DNA of 5,266 nucleotides from Rhodobacterales bacterium UBA3089 (GCA_002367255.1 DFBD01000232.1:4992-10257), one strand, 5' to 3'; shown: positions 1-5,183, numbered from the stretch's first letter. Numbers and translations: made by a program. Notes: a model not told the origin generated them from the letters alone.

Positions 1-326
1 ACATCTCGTCTGAGATTGCCGAAACAACGCATGGTCGTGACGCCTTAGCGATGATCGATGCTCGCCTAGCTGTTGGTTTGTCGCCTGGCTTTCGCATTCC
101 TCCTAAGCGAGCGGTCGCAAATGCTGAGCGGATCGAAGACGAAGGCTTTGACCCTGCAAATGGGGCGCATAATGCAGTGATCCGGACAGTCACGGCCGCG
201 TTGCTGTATGAACTGAGCATCGTAACACGGCCGGCCTATTCAGACGCACAAGTCGAAGCGCGCAATTGGGCGCCAGAGGTCATCAAGGTTTCGCCGGTGA
301 ATGCGCTCAATCGGTGGAGGCTCTGA
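1..326 (+). CDS. HK97-type prohead protease, C-terminal part (5' end outside window)
   Basis: This is the C-terminal ~107 residues of a phage prohead (capsid maturation) protease. The frame is open to the left edge (first full codon at position 3), so the ATG at 51 is internal and not a start. Visible family features are a GRDALAMIDARLAVGLSPGF-type segment, in which the protease family has a 'GR-alternating Leu/Gly-LSPGFR' stretch, followed by the C-terminal signature LLYELSIVTRPAYSDAQVEA. That signature contains the conserved serine before V-x-x-P-A-Y. From family knowledge, such enzymes cleave scaffold or delta-domain parts of the HK97-fold capsid during head maturation and then self-digest. 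The catalytic histidine region is off the window. The stop at 324-326 lies one base before the next gene, so the two are co-transcribed. A major capsid gene is expected to the left but cannot be seen. A fusion with the capsid upstream cannot be excluded. Confidence 0.88.
   Translation, partial: ISSEIAETTHGRDALAMIDARLAVGLSPGFRIPPKRAVANAERIEDEGFDPANGAHNAVIRTVTAALLYELSIVTRPAYSDAQVEARNWAPEVIKVSPVNALNRWRL
316..320 (+). promoter_or_regulatory. Shine-Dalgarno GGAGG for the connector gene
   Basis: GGAGG lies 7 bases before the ATG at 328. It fixes that start in preference to the in-frame ATG at 301, which would overlap the protease gene. The site lies inside the last codons of the protease. Confidence 0.8.
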
Positions 327-327
327 G

Positions 328-861
328 ATGGTCGAGATTTTGAAACGTGTAGAACAGATCCCGGCAGCTTATCCGGCTAAGCCAGGCAATTTATCCGATG
401 AGGCCGATGCGCTGGATGCAGGTTTGATCTGGGGCCGCATCGAATCTTACACAGCTCATCGGTTTTCGGTGCGCGAGGTTGTTTGGACTGTAGAGGGGCC
501 CGGTGATTGGGTGCCTGATCTAACGCCCGTAACAATCAGCGCAATTGAATTTTGGGAGCAGGGAAATTGGTTTGAGGCTTTTCCGGTCAGTAACCCGCTC
601 GGCGGTTATGAGTTGTGCGTTGAGGGGCCATACCGGATCACCGCGACTGCAGGCGGCGGCGATGCTCCGGCAGCAATTCTCGAGGCCTACAAACGCTTGG
701 CAGAATACAGCGCTGGTGAGCGCGGCGCTGCCGGCGCATCGAGTCAGGTCGTGTCGGTCGGACCAATCACAGATGAAGTACGGCGCAATCCCGCTTGGCT
801 GGCGCGGGCCGTTCAAAACTGCGGCGCAGGCGATCTGCTACGCCCATATCGGAGGGCTTGA
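328..861 (+). CDS. Phage head-tail connector-like protein (gp6-like), 177 aa
   Basis: This is a probable head-tail connector (adaptor) that would sit under the portal ring and join head to neck. The ATG at 328 is chosen because of the GGAGG 7 bases upstream and the one-base gap after the protease stop. The N-terminal half contains an aromatic, beta-rich stretch (roughly residues 36-60, R-I-E-S-Y-T-A-H-R-F then V-V-W-T-V-E-G-P-G). A second half follows with G-P-Y-R-I-T-A-T (about 100-107), then an alpha-helical A-I-L-E-A-Y-K-R-L-A-E-Y segment (about 116-127), and a C-terminal R-N-P-A-W-L-A-R-A-V-Q-N...LLRPYR tail. From memory, this pattern resembles gp6-like connector proteins of alphaproteobacterial prophages, and the position between protease and portal supports the call. 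The molecular role is inferred, and 'hypothetical head protein' would be the cautious alternative. No truncation is seen. Confidence 0.68.
   Translation: MVEILKRVEQIPAAYPAKPGNLSDEADALDAGLIWGRIESYTAHRFSVREVVWTVEGPGDWVPDLTPVTISAIEFWEQGNWFEAFPVSNPLGGYELCVEGPYRITATAGGGDAPAAILEAYKRLAEYSAGERGAAGASSQVVSVGPITDEVRRNPAWLARAVQNCGAGDLLRPYRRA
851..856 (+). promoter_or_regulatory. Shine-Dalgarno GGAGGG for the portal gene
   Basis: GGAGGG with 6 bases to the ATG at 863. It decides the portal start. The same frame is open upstream to 545, but that extension only overlaps the connector gene. Confidence 0.82.
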
Positions 862-862
862 A

Positions 863-1915
863 ATGTGGCCATTCAAACGAAAAGAGCCTGAGACTGAAAC
901 CCGGTCCAGTGGCTCTGGCTATACCACGCAAGTCATGCAGGCGCGGGCCGACTACATTACCGGCGTTGACGGCATGGCCGAACTGACGGGCACAGTGCAA
1001 GGCTGCGTGAGCCTTTGGGAAGGTGGCCTGAGCCTGTCGGATGTAGATGGCACCGACATTCTAACACCTGCCACCCTCGCCCTTGCAGGTCGCGCTCTGG
1101 CGTTGCGAGGTGAGGCCGTTTTTTTGATCCGCGAAGCCGGACTGTTGCCGTGCTCGGATTGGGATTTGACCACACGCTTTTCCAAGCCCACCGCGTATCG
1201 TGTCGGCATTCCTGACACGGGCGGCGGTAAGACTGAAACCGTTCTGGCGGGCGAGGTGCTGCACCTTCGCGTGGGGTCCGATATGGCAATGCCCTATGTG
1301 GGGCAATCCCCTTTGCGGCGGGCACGGTTGACGGCGGGCCTTTTGCAAACGCTGGAATCGGTGCTGTCTGAGATCTATTCGAACGCTCCGATTGGGTCGC
1401 AAATTGTGCCATTTCCCGAGGCACCTGAGCAAGACATGGAGGCTCTGGCCCGAGGGTTCCGAGGCAATCGTGGCCGGGTGTTGATCCGCGAAAGCGTGAA
1501 TGTCCAGGCGGCGGGCGGGCCTGCTCCGGCGCAAGATTGGAAATCGTCAGACGTGACCCCTGATCTGAGCAAGGCCATGACCAAGGAAACGCTGGCTTCA
1601 ACGCGATCAAGCATTGAAATGGCTTATGGTGTTCTGCCTGGCCTGAGCAACGTCGCCACTACCGGGCCGATGGTGCGCGAATGTCAACGGCACCTAGCTC
1701 AATGGGCGTTGCAGCCTGTCGCTGCGATGATTGGCCAAGAGGCATCCGAAAAGCTAGGCAGGATTGTCAAACTGGACGTGATGCGTCCTTTGCAAGCCTT
1801 CGATGCAGGGGGACGGGCCCGGGCCCTGGGCGCGATCGTGCAGACGTTGGCGATGGCAAAAGAGGCAGGTGTCGATCCGGCGCAGGCTTTGAGCCTTGTA
1901 GATTGGAAAGATTGA
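863..1915 (+). CDS. Phage portal protein, HK97 family, 350 aa
   Basis: This is a portal protein, the dodecameric ring at one capsid vertex through which DNA is packaged and to which the terminase and then the neck or tail bind. The start ATG at 863 follows a strong GGAGGG and begins M-W-P-F-K-R-K, a typical portal N-terminus. Family features seen are the E-V-L-H-L-R segment leading to G-Q-S-P-L-R-R-A (about residues 141-164), a glycine/arginine stretch R-G-N-R-G-R-V-L (about 200-207), and the C-terminal helix block I-E-M-A-Y-G-V-L-P-G-L (about 251-261). The last is followed by V-R-E-C-Q-R-H-L-A-Q-W-A-L-Q-P-V. At 350 residues it is somewhat shorter than the roughly 390-420 usual for HK97 portals, with no sign of a frameshift. 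It is the last gene of the head operon, separated by one base from the connector gene. Unusually, it follows the protease instead of preceding it, and no tail or terminase gene follows. Confidence 0.9.
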   Translation: MWPFKRKEPETETRSSGSGYTTQVMQARADYITGVDGMAELTGTVQGCVSLWEGGLSLSDVDGTDILTPATLALAGRALALRGEAVFLIREAGLLPCSDWDLTTRFSKPTAYRVGIPDTGGGKTETVLAGEVLHLRVGSDMAMPYVGQSPLRRARLTAGLLQTLESVLSEIYSNAPIGSQIVPFPEAPEQDMEALARGFRGNRGRVLIRESVNVQAAGGPAPAQDWKSSDVTPDLSKAMTKETLASTRSSIEMAYGVLPGLSNVATTGPMVRECQRHLAQWALQPVAAMIGQEASEKLGRIVKLDVMRPLQAFDAGGRARALGAIVQTLAMAKEAGVDPAQALSLVDWKD

Positions 1916-1962
1916 AATCGGTTGGTCGCGCCCGCGGTGCTTTAATGTATTGGCCCGCGAAG

Positions 1963-1977
1963 CGACTCGGTTAGTCG
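1963..1977. repeat. Small inverted repeat (5-bp stem, 5-base loop)
   Basis: CGACT and AGTCG flank the loop CGGTT, about 50 bases after the portal stop. It is too short to be called a terminator alone, and no T-run follows. It is the first of four hairpin-capable sequences in the 224-base gap 1916-2139, where no convincing gene is visible. Confidence 0.3.
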
Positions 1978-2005
1978 GAGAGTACGTTAACCCCGACATC
2001 GCGCG

Positions 2006-2029
2006 GCCCTACCCTCCAAAAAATAGGGC
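2006..2029. repeat. Inverted repeat GCCCTA...TAGGGC downstream of the head operon
   Basis: There is a perfect 6-bp stem with a 12-base loop that ends in six A residues. On the minus strand the same loop gives a T-run inside the hairpin, so it is not a classical intrinsic terminator in either direction. It may still contribute to transcript ends between the convergent head and cargo operons. Confidence 0.3.
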
Positions 2030-2072
2030 GCGGCGCAGTCTCAGCATGGCGAAAGCCAGGGTTGGGTCGCAT

Positions 2073-2115
2073 GAGCTGGAAAGCTCGGTGCCGGAGCATT
2101 GGAAAGTGCTCCGGC
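2073..2115. terminator. Tandem hairpins between convergent operons; possible bidirectional transcription end
   Basis: Two adjacent hairpins lie here. The first (2073-2086) has a 5-bp stem GAGCT/AGCTC closed by a GGAA loop, which is a GNRA tetraloop. The second (2090-2115) has a perfect 9-bp GC-rich stem GCCGGAGCA/TGCTCCGGC with an 8-base loop TTGGAAAG. The second begins 25 bases past the stop of the minus-strand zinc-ribbon gene and about 175 bases past the portal stop. Position between converging genes suggests a shared transcription end. Neither side carries the T-run of an intrinsic terminator, so an RNA stability element or protein-binding RNA is an alternative. Confidence 0.4.
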
Positions 2116-2139
2116 TCATAATGACAAATGATTTGGAGG

Positions 2140-2571
2140 TTAGCGGTACGAGCTACTTTCGAAATTTACTCTGCCGCCTGAAGAAGCATTATGCGTCACT
2201 TTGCAATTATTGCATTCGGAAAACTCTTTATTCAATTTTCCTAACCGGTACCGTTTTCCATCTTCCTTCACTAAGCAAGTAGGACAGTAAGGTAGGCCGC
2301 TGGGCTGTCCATTAACAAGGTCATAAAGGAAACCTTCGATCTCTACCGTCGGCGTTTCGGCAGTTTGAATTTTTGCCAGCTTTTCCACCTCTTGCTTCAA
2401 ACTCAAATTTTCTTCCCGAAGCTCGAGAATGTTCTCTTGCGCATCTAAAAGCAGACCTCTCAATTCAACAATCGATTGCTTGAAATCTGCGTCAGATAAT
2501 TCTTTCTTGATTTGACTGAGCCGCGCAACAGCTTCCAAGGCTCCTTTTAGCGAAATTGCATCACCTACCAT
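2140..2571 (-). CDS. Small coiled-coil protein with C-terminal zinc ribbon, 143 aa
   Basis: The function is not recognised. The protein has two visible parts. Residues about 30-68 form a charged leucine-rich heptad stretch (V-E-L-R-G-L-L-L-D-A-Q then L-E-L-R-E-E-N-L-S-L-K-Q-E-V-E-K-L), predicted to be a coiled coil. The C-terminal part carries C96-P-T-C99 and, 20 residues later, C120-N-N-C123, a four-cysteine zinc-ribbon pattern. From memory, similar 'coiled coil plus YCPxC' proteins occur widely in bacterial accessory DNA without an assigned role. The start is the ATG at 2571, with GGAGAG about 10 bases upstream (2587-2582). It overlaps the end of the HEPN-like gene by 11 bases, so the two are translationally coupled. 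It could be a regulator, antitoxin or assembly partner of that protein, which is inference from position only. The region is visibly AT-richer than the head genes. Confidence 0.72.
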   Translation of the reverse strand: MVGDAISLKGALEAVARLSQIKKELSDADFKQSIVELRGLLLDAQENILELREENLSLKQEVEKLAKIQTAETPTVEIEGFLYDLVNGQPSGLPYCPTCLVKEDGKRYRLGKLNKEFSECNNCKVTHNASSGGRVNFESSSYR

Positions 2572-3148
2572 TTCTTAACCTCTCTCCAAAAATACCATGC
2601 CTATCCGCAACGAATTTAACATTGCCTTGATAGGAGAAGCGTGCCTTTTCCATATTGGTTTTCAACAATTCCCTAATGCTAATCAATTCCGCCAATAGCA
2701 GATCAGCTTCATCCAACGCCAAAGCTATTGTCTCGTTCGACACAGGTTCGACGATGTGCCACCATTTATTTTTTGGGTCTCCAAATTTGACAAAATAGTG
2801 CTCTACCCTCAAACAGTTATCTTCAGCGTCATAGTACCATGCCCCATGAGCGGCGGCATTTCTATTTTCCACTCCATCGCGAAGCCGTTGGTGAGCCAAT
2901 AATATCCGAACCGAGGTACACAAAGAACAGTGCTTGGCGCATCCCCTAAATTTCTTAATCAGCTCATTCGTGCTTAATTTTACATTTATCAGAGATCTAG
3001 GCTTGGACCGCTCCAATTCCTTGGCCGATGGATCAGCCATCCTATAAATTCCCCAACACACGTTTTCTATGTGAGCGCAGGTCTGTAGGTAGACACCCAA
3101 TTGCGTCAGATACCGAGCGGGCAACATGCCTTCAACTACAGTTTTCAA
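2561..3148 (-). CDS. HEPN-like protein, candidate ribonuclease (TTG start), 195 aa
   Basis: No close family is recognised, but the centre carries R96-N97-A-A-A-H101 followed by G-A-W. This matches the R-polar-x3-H signature of HEPN-domain RNases, and it sits after a leucine-rich helical segment (about 81-92). An N-terminal helix containing H26-I-E-N (about 12-36) and a C-terminal helix block rich in Leu/Glu (about 140-165) would complete a helical bundle of HEPN size. Known HEPN proteins with an intact R-x4-H often cleave RNA as toxins or abortive-infection effectors. Activity here is inferred from the motif only. The start is TTG at 3148, because AGGA lies 8 bases upstream and an in-frame TAA lies just before it. 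The next candidate, the ATG at 3127, is seven codons in and has no properly spaced ribosome site. It is the first gene of a two-gene minus-strand operon and divergent from the regulator/integrase operon. Confidence 0.68.
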   Translation of the reverse strand: MKTVVEGMLPARYLTQLGVYLQTCAHIENVCWGIYRMADPSAKELERSKPRSLINVKLSTNELIKKFRGCAKHCSLCTSVRILLAHQRLRDGVENRNAAAHGAWYYDAEDNCLRVEHYFVKFGDPKNKWWHIVEPVSNETIALALDEADLLLAELISIRELLKTNMEKARFSYQGNVKFVADRHGIFGERLRNGR

Positions 3149-3156
3149 TATGAGAT

Positions 3157-3160
3157 TCCT
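3157..3160 (-). promoter_or_regulatory. Shine-Dalgarno AGGA supporting a TTG start
   Basis: On the minus strand, AGGA is followed by 8 bases and then TTG at 3148-3146. It favours TTG over the ATG at 3127 as the HEPN-like start. An in-frame TAA at 3163-3161 rules out any longer form. Confidence 0.6.
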
Positions 3161-3176
3161 TTAGTTGCAATTCGAA

Positions 3177-3199
3177 TGCGATTTATTTGCGATTATTTT
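3177..3199. repeat. Direct repeat TGCGATT(T)ATTT, two copies 11 bases apart
   Basis: TGCGATTTATTT (3177-3188) is followed by TGCGATTATTTT (3188-3199). The shared TGCGATT core recurs after 11 bases, about one helical turn, so both copies face the same side of the DNA. It lies 29-51 bases upstream of the HEPN-like TTG start, where a promoter or operator for that operon is expected. No clear -35/-10 pair was found there. Confidence 0.4.
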
Positions 3200-3259
3200 G
3201 CCTCCGACTTGGGGCTGGTGTCGACCTCCAATCCGAAGATGAGTTACGATGCAGGAATT

Positions 3260-3285
3260 CAAGTGATTCAAAATCATTGGACTTG
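3260..3285. promoter_or_regulatory. Inverted repeat in the divergent control region, candidate operator
   Basis: TGATT-CAA-AATCA (3264-3276) is a perfect 5-bp palindrome around three bases. It is nested within outer arms CAAGT (3260-3264) and ACTTG (3281-3285). Its right arm touches the candidate -35 of the regulator/integrase operon, so a bound repressor would block that promoter. The protein at 3338 is a possible ligand. All of this is inferred from position and symmetry. Confidence 0.38.
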
Positions 3286-3310
3286 ATTTCCCCTTTTGTT
3301 AAATGATAAA
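3283..3310 (+). promoter_or_regulatory. Possible sigma-70-type promoter for the regulator-xis-int operon
   Basis: TTGATT (3283-3288) and GATAAA (3305-3310) match the consensus -35 and -10 hexamers at four of six positions each, with 16 bases between them. Transcription would begin about 20 bases before the first gene. This is a by-eye match in an AT-rich stretch and could be chance. Confidence 0.3.
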
Positions 3311-3324
3311 GAATCACTCGAAAC

Positions 3325-3329
3325 GGGAG
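3325..3329 (+). promoter_or_regulatory. Shine-Dalgarno GGGAG deciding the start at 3338
   Basis: GGGAG with 8 bases to the ATG at 3338. It supports that start over the in-frame TTG at 3296, which has no ribosome site and overlaps the promoter candidate. Confidence 0.7.
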
Positions 3330-3337
3330 CAAACTTT

Positions 3338-3940
3338 ATGAACGCATCTGAATTTTCGCGCGAACTCGCTGGCAAATTAGGCAAAGATGAGAACCAGGTA
3401 CGAATTTTTGATCGAGCGCTAGCCGAGAGTGGCGTGCGGAAAAAAACTGGTCGCGGGCGCCATGCTGATGACATAACTCGCCAGGAGGCAGTGATGCTCC
3501 TGTTGGCCATTTTGAGCGGACGCCCCGCAACAAAGGCAGCAAGAGCTGCTGTAGATCTTTCAAAATTCGATATAGCGATTGGATTATCTGAAGATGCTCT
3601 AGAGGCGTTTCACCACGCGTTTGGGGTAGAAAACGATCTAAATAGCCTCACTAGTAAATCACTGGCCGACCTCGTCGCGCTGCTTTGCGGCCGATTAACT
3701 ACCGAAAAACTGGGGCAGGACAACTTTGTGTTCTTGTGCGTCAAAGATGGAGCCACAGCTGAATTCCAATTTCAGATGAATTGGATGCCAGGTGATCGAA
3801 GCCAACGACTTGGACTTGAACAAGAAGTTCCATTCACCGGATTGACTAATATTTCCCGCACATCGGGGAATTACTATGAGAGCCGAACAGCAACAGGTGA
3901 ACTACTGCGCTGGATTGGCCAAGTTACCGAGCCAAATTGA
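3338..3940 (+). CDS. Putative DNA-binding regulator upstream of xis/int, 200 aa
   Basis: This is not a named family that can be assigned with certainty. The N-terminal ~70 residues look like a winged-helix or helix-turn-helix region: E-F-S-R-E-L-A-G-K-L-G (5-15), then D-R-A-L-A-E-S-G-V-R-K-K-T-G-R-G-R-H (25-41), then an I-T-R-Q-E-A-V-M-L-L-L-A-I-L helix (46-59). The arrangement of a basic R-G-R turn before a helix ending in L-S-G-R-P-A-T-K-A-A resembles, from memory, regulator-like proteins next to integrases in alphaproteobacterial elements. The C-terminal ~110 residues show mixed helix and strand (F-V-F-L-C-V-K-D, F-Q-F-Q-M-N-W) with no known motif. The start at 3338 has a well-spaced GGGAG. 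Its stop overlaps the next gene by one base (TGATG), making it the first gene of a coupled operon with the small HTH gene and the integrase. Controlling excision or lysogeny is the natural guess. Confidence 0.65.
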   Translation: MNASEFSRELAGKLGKDENQVRIFDRALAESGVRKKTGRGRHADDITRQEAVMLLLAILSGRPATKAARAAVDLSKFDIAIGLSEDALEAFHHAFGVENDLNSLTSKSLADLVALLCGRLTTEKLGQDNFVFLCVKDGATAEFQFQMNWMPGDRSQRLGLEQEVPFTGLTNISRTSGNYYESRTATGELLRWIGQVTEPN

Positions 3941-4140
3941 TGGCTTCCCCTGCCCCAATATTTGCCAGAGAACGCACTGCGGCACAGCTTCTCGACATGA
4001 AACCTTCCGAGTTCCGTGAATTGGTTGACGCCGGGATATTGCCACCCCCGGAAAGCTTAGGCGATTTCGAACGATGGCGAGTTTCATTGCTTGTAGCAAT
4101 CAACACCGGTGCAGCGTTCGACGAGGATTTTGAGCCATGA
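3940..4140 (+). CDS. Small excisionase-like helix-turn-helix protein, 66 aa
   Basis: This small protein consists almost wholly of a MerR/excisionase-type DNA-binding motif. T-A-A-Q-L-L-D-M-K-P-S-E-F-R-E-L-V (about 13-29) gives the two helices. D-A-G-I-L-P-P-P follows as the wing turn, and F-E-R-W-R-V-S-L-L as the closing helix, the pattern of recombination directionality factors and prophage AlpA/HTH_17-type proteins. The ATG at 3940 is chosen because it forms TGATG with the previous stop. The TTG just before it (3937) is also in frame. The stop forms ATGA with the integrase start, so all three genes are coupled. The ribosome site is weak, which fits dependence on upstream translation. It probably bends attachment-site DNA to favour excision or acts as a small regulator. 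Direct proof is not in the sequence. Confidence 0.72.
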   Translation: MASPAPIFARERTAAQLLDMKPSEFRELVDAGILPPPESLGDFERWRVSLLVAINTGAAFDEDFEP

Positions 4141-5159
4141 AGCGTCCAGACCTTCCATACCTTGAGTTCAAAACGGTTAAAGGCCGGGAATATATCTATT
4201 TCCGCAAAGGCAAGTTTCGCCGTCGCCTGCCATCCAACCCAGACAGCGAAGAATTCAGCCGAGAGTATTGGGCAACTCGTAACGGAAAGCGCAACACTCC
4301 TGCAAAAACAACATGGGAAAAGTTGGTGGTCAGTTATTATGGCTCACCTGCATTTAAACGCTTGGGTAAGGGCACACAGGCAAACTACAGACGCCATTGT
4401 GAAGCGACCCGTGACAAGAACGGATCAAAAGACGTTCGGCTTTTCCGGCGAAAACATGCACTCGCATCCCGTGATGCTCTGCAAGACACATGGTCAAAGG
4501 CCAATGAGCGTGTCGCCGTGCTTTCGATCCTCTGCAAACACGCGGTAGATCTGGAATGGATTGAGCGCAACCCAGTCGTAGACATCGCAAAACTCAAAGG
4601 CAACGAGTACGAGGCTTGGCCCGATATCAAACTGAGGGCTTTCGAGCGATTCTGCGATGAACACCACCTGACCACGGCACGCATCATCTTTGAGTTGGGC
4701 ATCGGCACCGGCCAACGTTTGGGTGATTGCATCAAGATGCGTTGGGAAGACTTCGACGGCGAATACGTGTGCGTCGTACAAGAAAAGACAGACGAAAAGA
4801 TTTGGGTCTATTGCCCTGCCCGTCTACAAATTTTCATCACCAAACTGCCAAAAAGCGGGGCCTTTATCCTTGCACGCAACCTCACACAACCTTTGGGCAA
4901 ACGCGCGGTACAAAAGGCAGTCGAGGATGTGCGTTCGGGTATAGGTGCGATGCACGGCGCAGCACGACTAGTCCCGCATGGATGGCGTTACACAGCCGCC
5001 AAGCAATTGGCCGAAGCCGGATGCTCCGACAGCGAAATCCAAGCCGTGACGGGCCACAAATCGTTGACGATGGTGCAGAAATATCGAAGCCAGGCAAACC
5101 AAAAGAACGCATCAAAGAGGGCGCAACAGCGCCGTGAACAGAACACAAACGGAACGTGA
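4137..5159 (+). CDS. int: Tyrosine recombinase (phage integrase), 340 aa
   Basis: This is a site-specific recombinase of the tyrosine family that would insert and excise the element at the adjacent tRNA. The full catalytic set is visible in the C-terminal domain. R194 is in G-T-G-Q-R-L-G-D, K217 in Q-E-K-T-D (beta-hairpin lysine), H281 and R284 in P-H-G-W-R-Y-T, H307 in T-G-H-K-S, and the nucleophile Y316 in V-Q-K-Y-R-S. Residues about 55-155 form the SAM-like core-binding domain, and the basic N-terminus (K-G-K-F-R-R-R, 24-30) could bind arm sites. The length is normal for the family. The start at 4137 overlaps the HTH gene by four bases (ATGA), with GAGGA about 9 bases upstream. Only 85 bases separate its stop from the tRNA 3' end, the usual int-att arrangement. 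The tail is rich in Arg/Gln/Lys. Confidence 0.95.
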   Translation: MKRPDLPYLEFKTVKGREYIYFRKGKFRRRLPSNPDSEEFSREYWATRNGKRNTPAKTTWEKLVVSYYGSPAFKRLGKGTQANYRRHCEATRDKNGSKDVRLFRRKHALASRDALQDTWSKANERVAVLSILCKHAVDLEWIERNPVVDIAKLKGNEYEAWPDIKLRAFERFCDEHHLTTARIIFELGIGTGQRLGDCIKMRWEDFDGEYVCVVQEKTDEKIWVYCPARLQIFITKLPKSGAFILARNLTQPLGKRAVQKAVEDVRSGIGAMHGAARLVPHGWRYTAAKQLAEAGCSDSEIQAVTGHKSLTMVQKYRSQANQKNASKRAQQRREQNTNGT

Positions 5160-5161
5160 AT

Positions 5162-5183
5162 GTGCGAAACTGAGTGCGAAACT
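5162..5183. repeat. Tandem GTGCGAAACT repeat, candidate integrase arm-type sites
   Basis: GTGCGAAACT occurs at 5162-5171 and again, identical, at 5174-5183, a 12-base period. It sits just after the integrase stop and about 60 bases from the tRNA end. In tyrosine-integrase att sites, short direct repeats at this distance are commonly the arm-type sites bound by the integrase N-terminus. The role here is inferred from position. Confidence 0.55.

Noticed and set aside
545..862. Upstream extension of the portal frame to 545
   Set aside because: It overlaps the connector gene almost entirely, and the ATG at 863 has a strong GGAGGG and a typical portal N-terminus.
957..1610. Long minus-strand open frame (217 codons) and other antisense frames inside the portal gene
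   Set aside because: The product is Arg/Pro-rich and low in complexity, as expected for the antisense of a GC-rich gene; there is no ribosome site and no known domain.
1..1915. Gene transfer agent cluster
   Set aside because: GTA clusters of Rhodobacterales keep the portal before the protease and capsid and have no integrase or tRNA att site; this window has both an integrase and an att-like tRNA end.
1950..2282. Plus-strand open frame across the hairpin gap into the zinc-ribbon gene
   Set aside because: No ribosome site or recognisable domain; its second half is antisense to a better-supported gene.
3101..3286. Plus-strand 61-codon frame over the HEPN-like start and control region
   Set aside because: No ribosome site, it overlaps the divergent promoter area, and no motif is visible.
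4354..4781. Several antisense and shifted frames inside the integrase gene
   Set aside because: These are shadows of a complete integrase with all catalytic residues.
5120..5133. GGCGC-AACA-GCGCC hairpin near the end of int as a terminator
   Set aside because: It lies inside the coding region and has no T-run after it, so it is probably a codon-driven coincidence.
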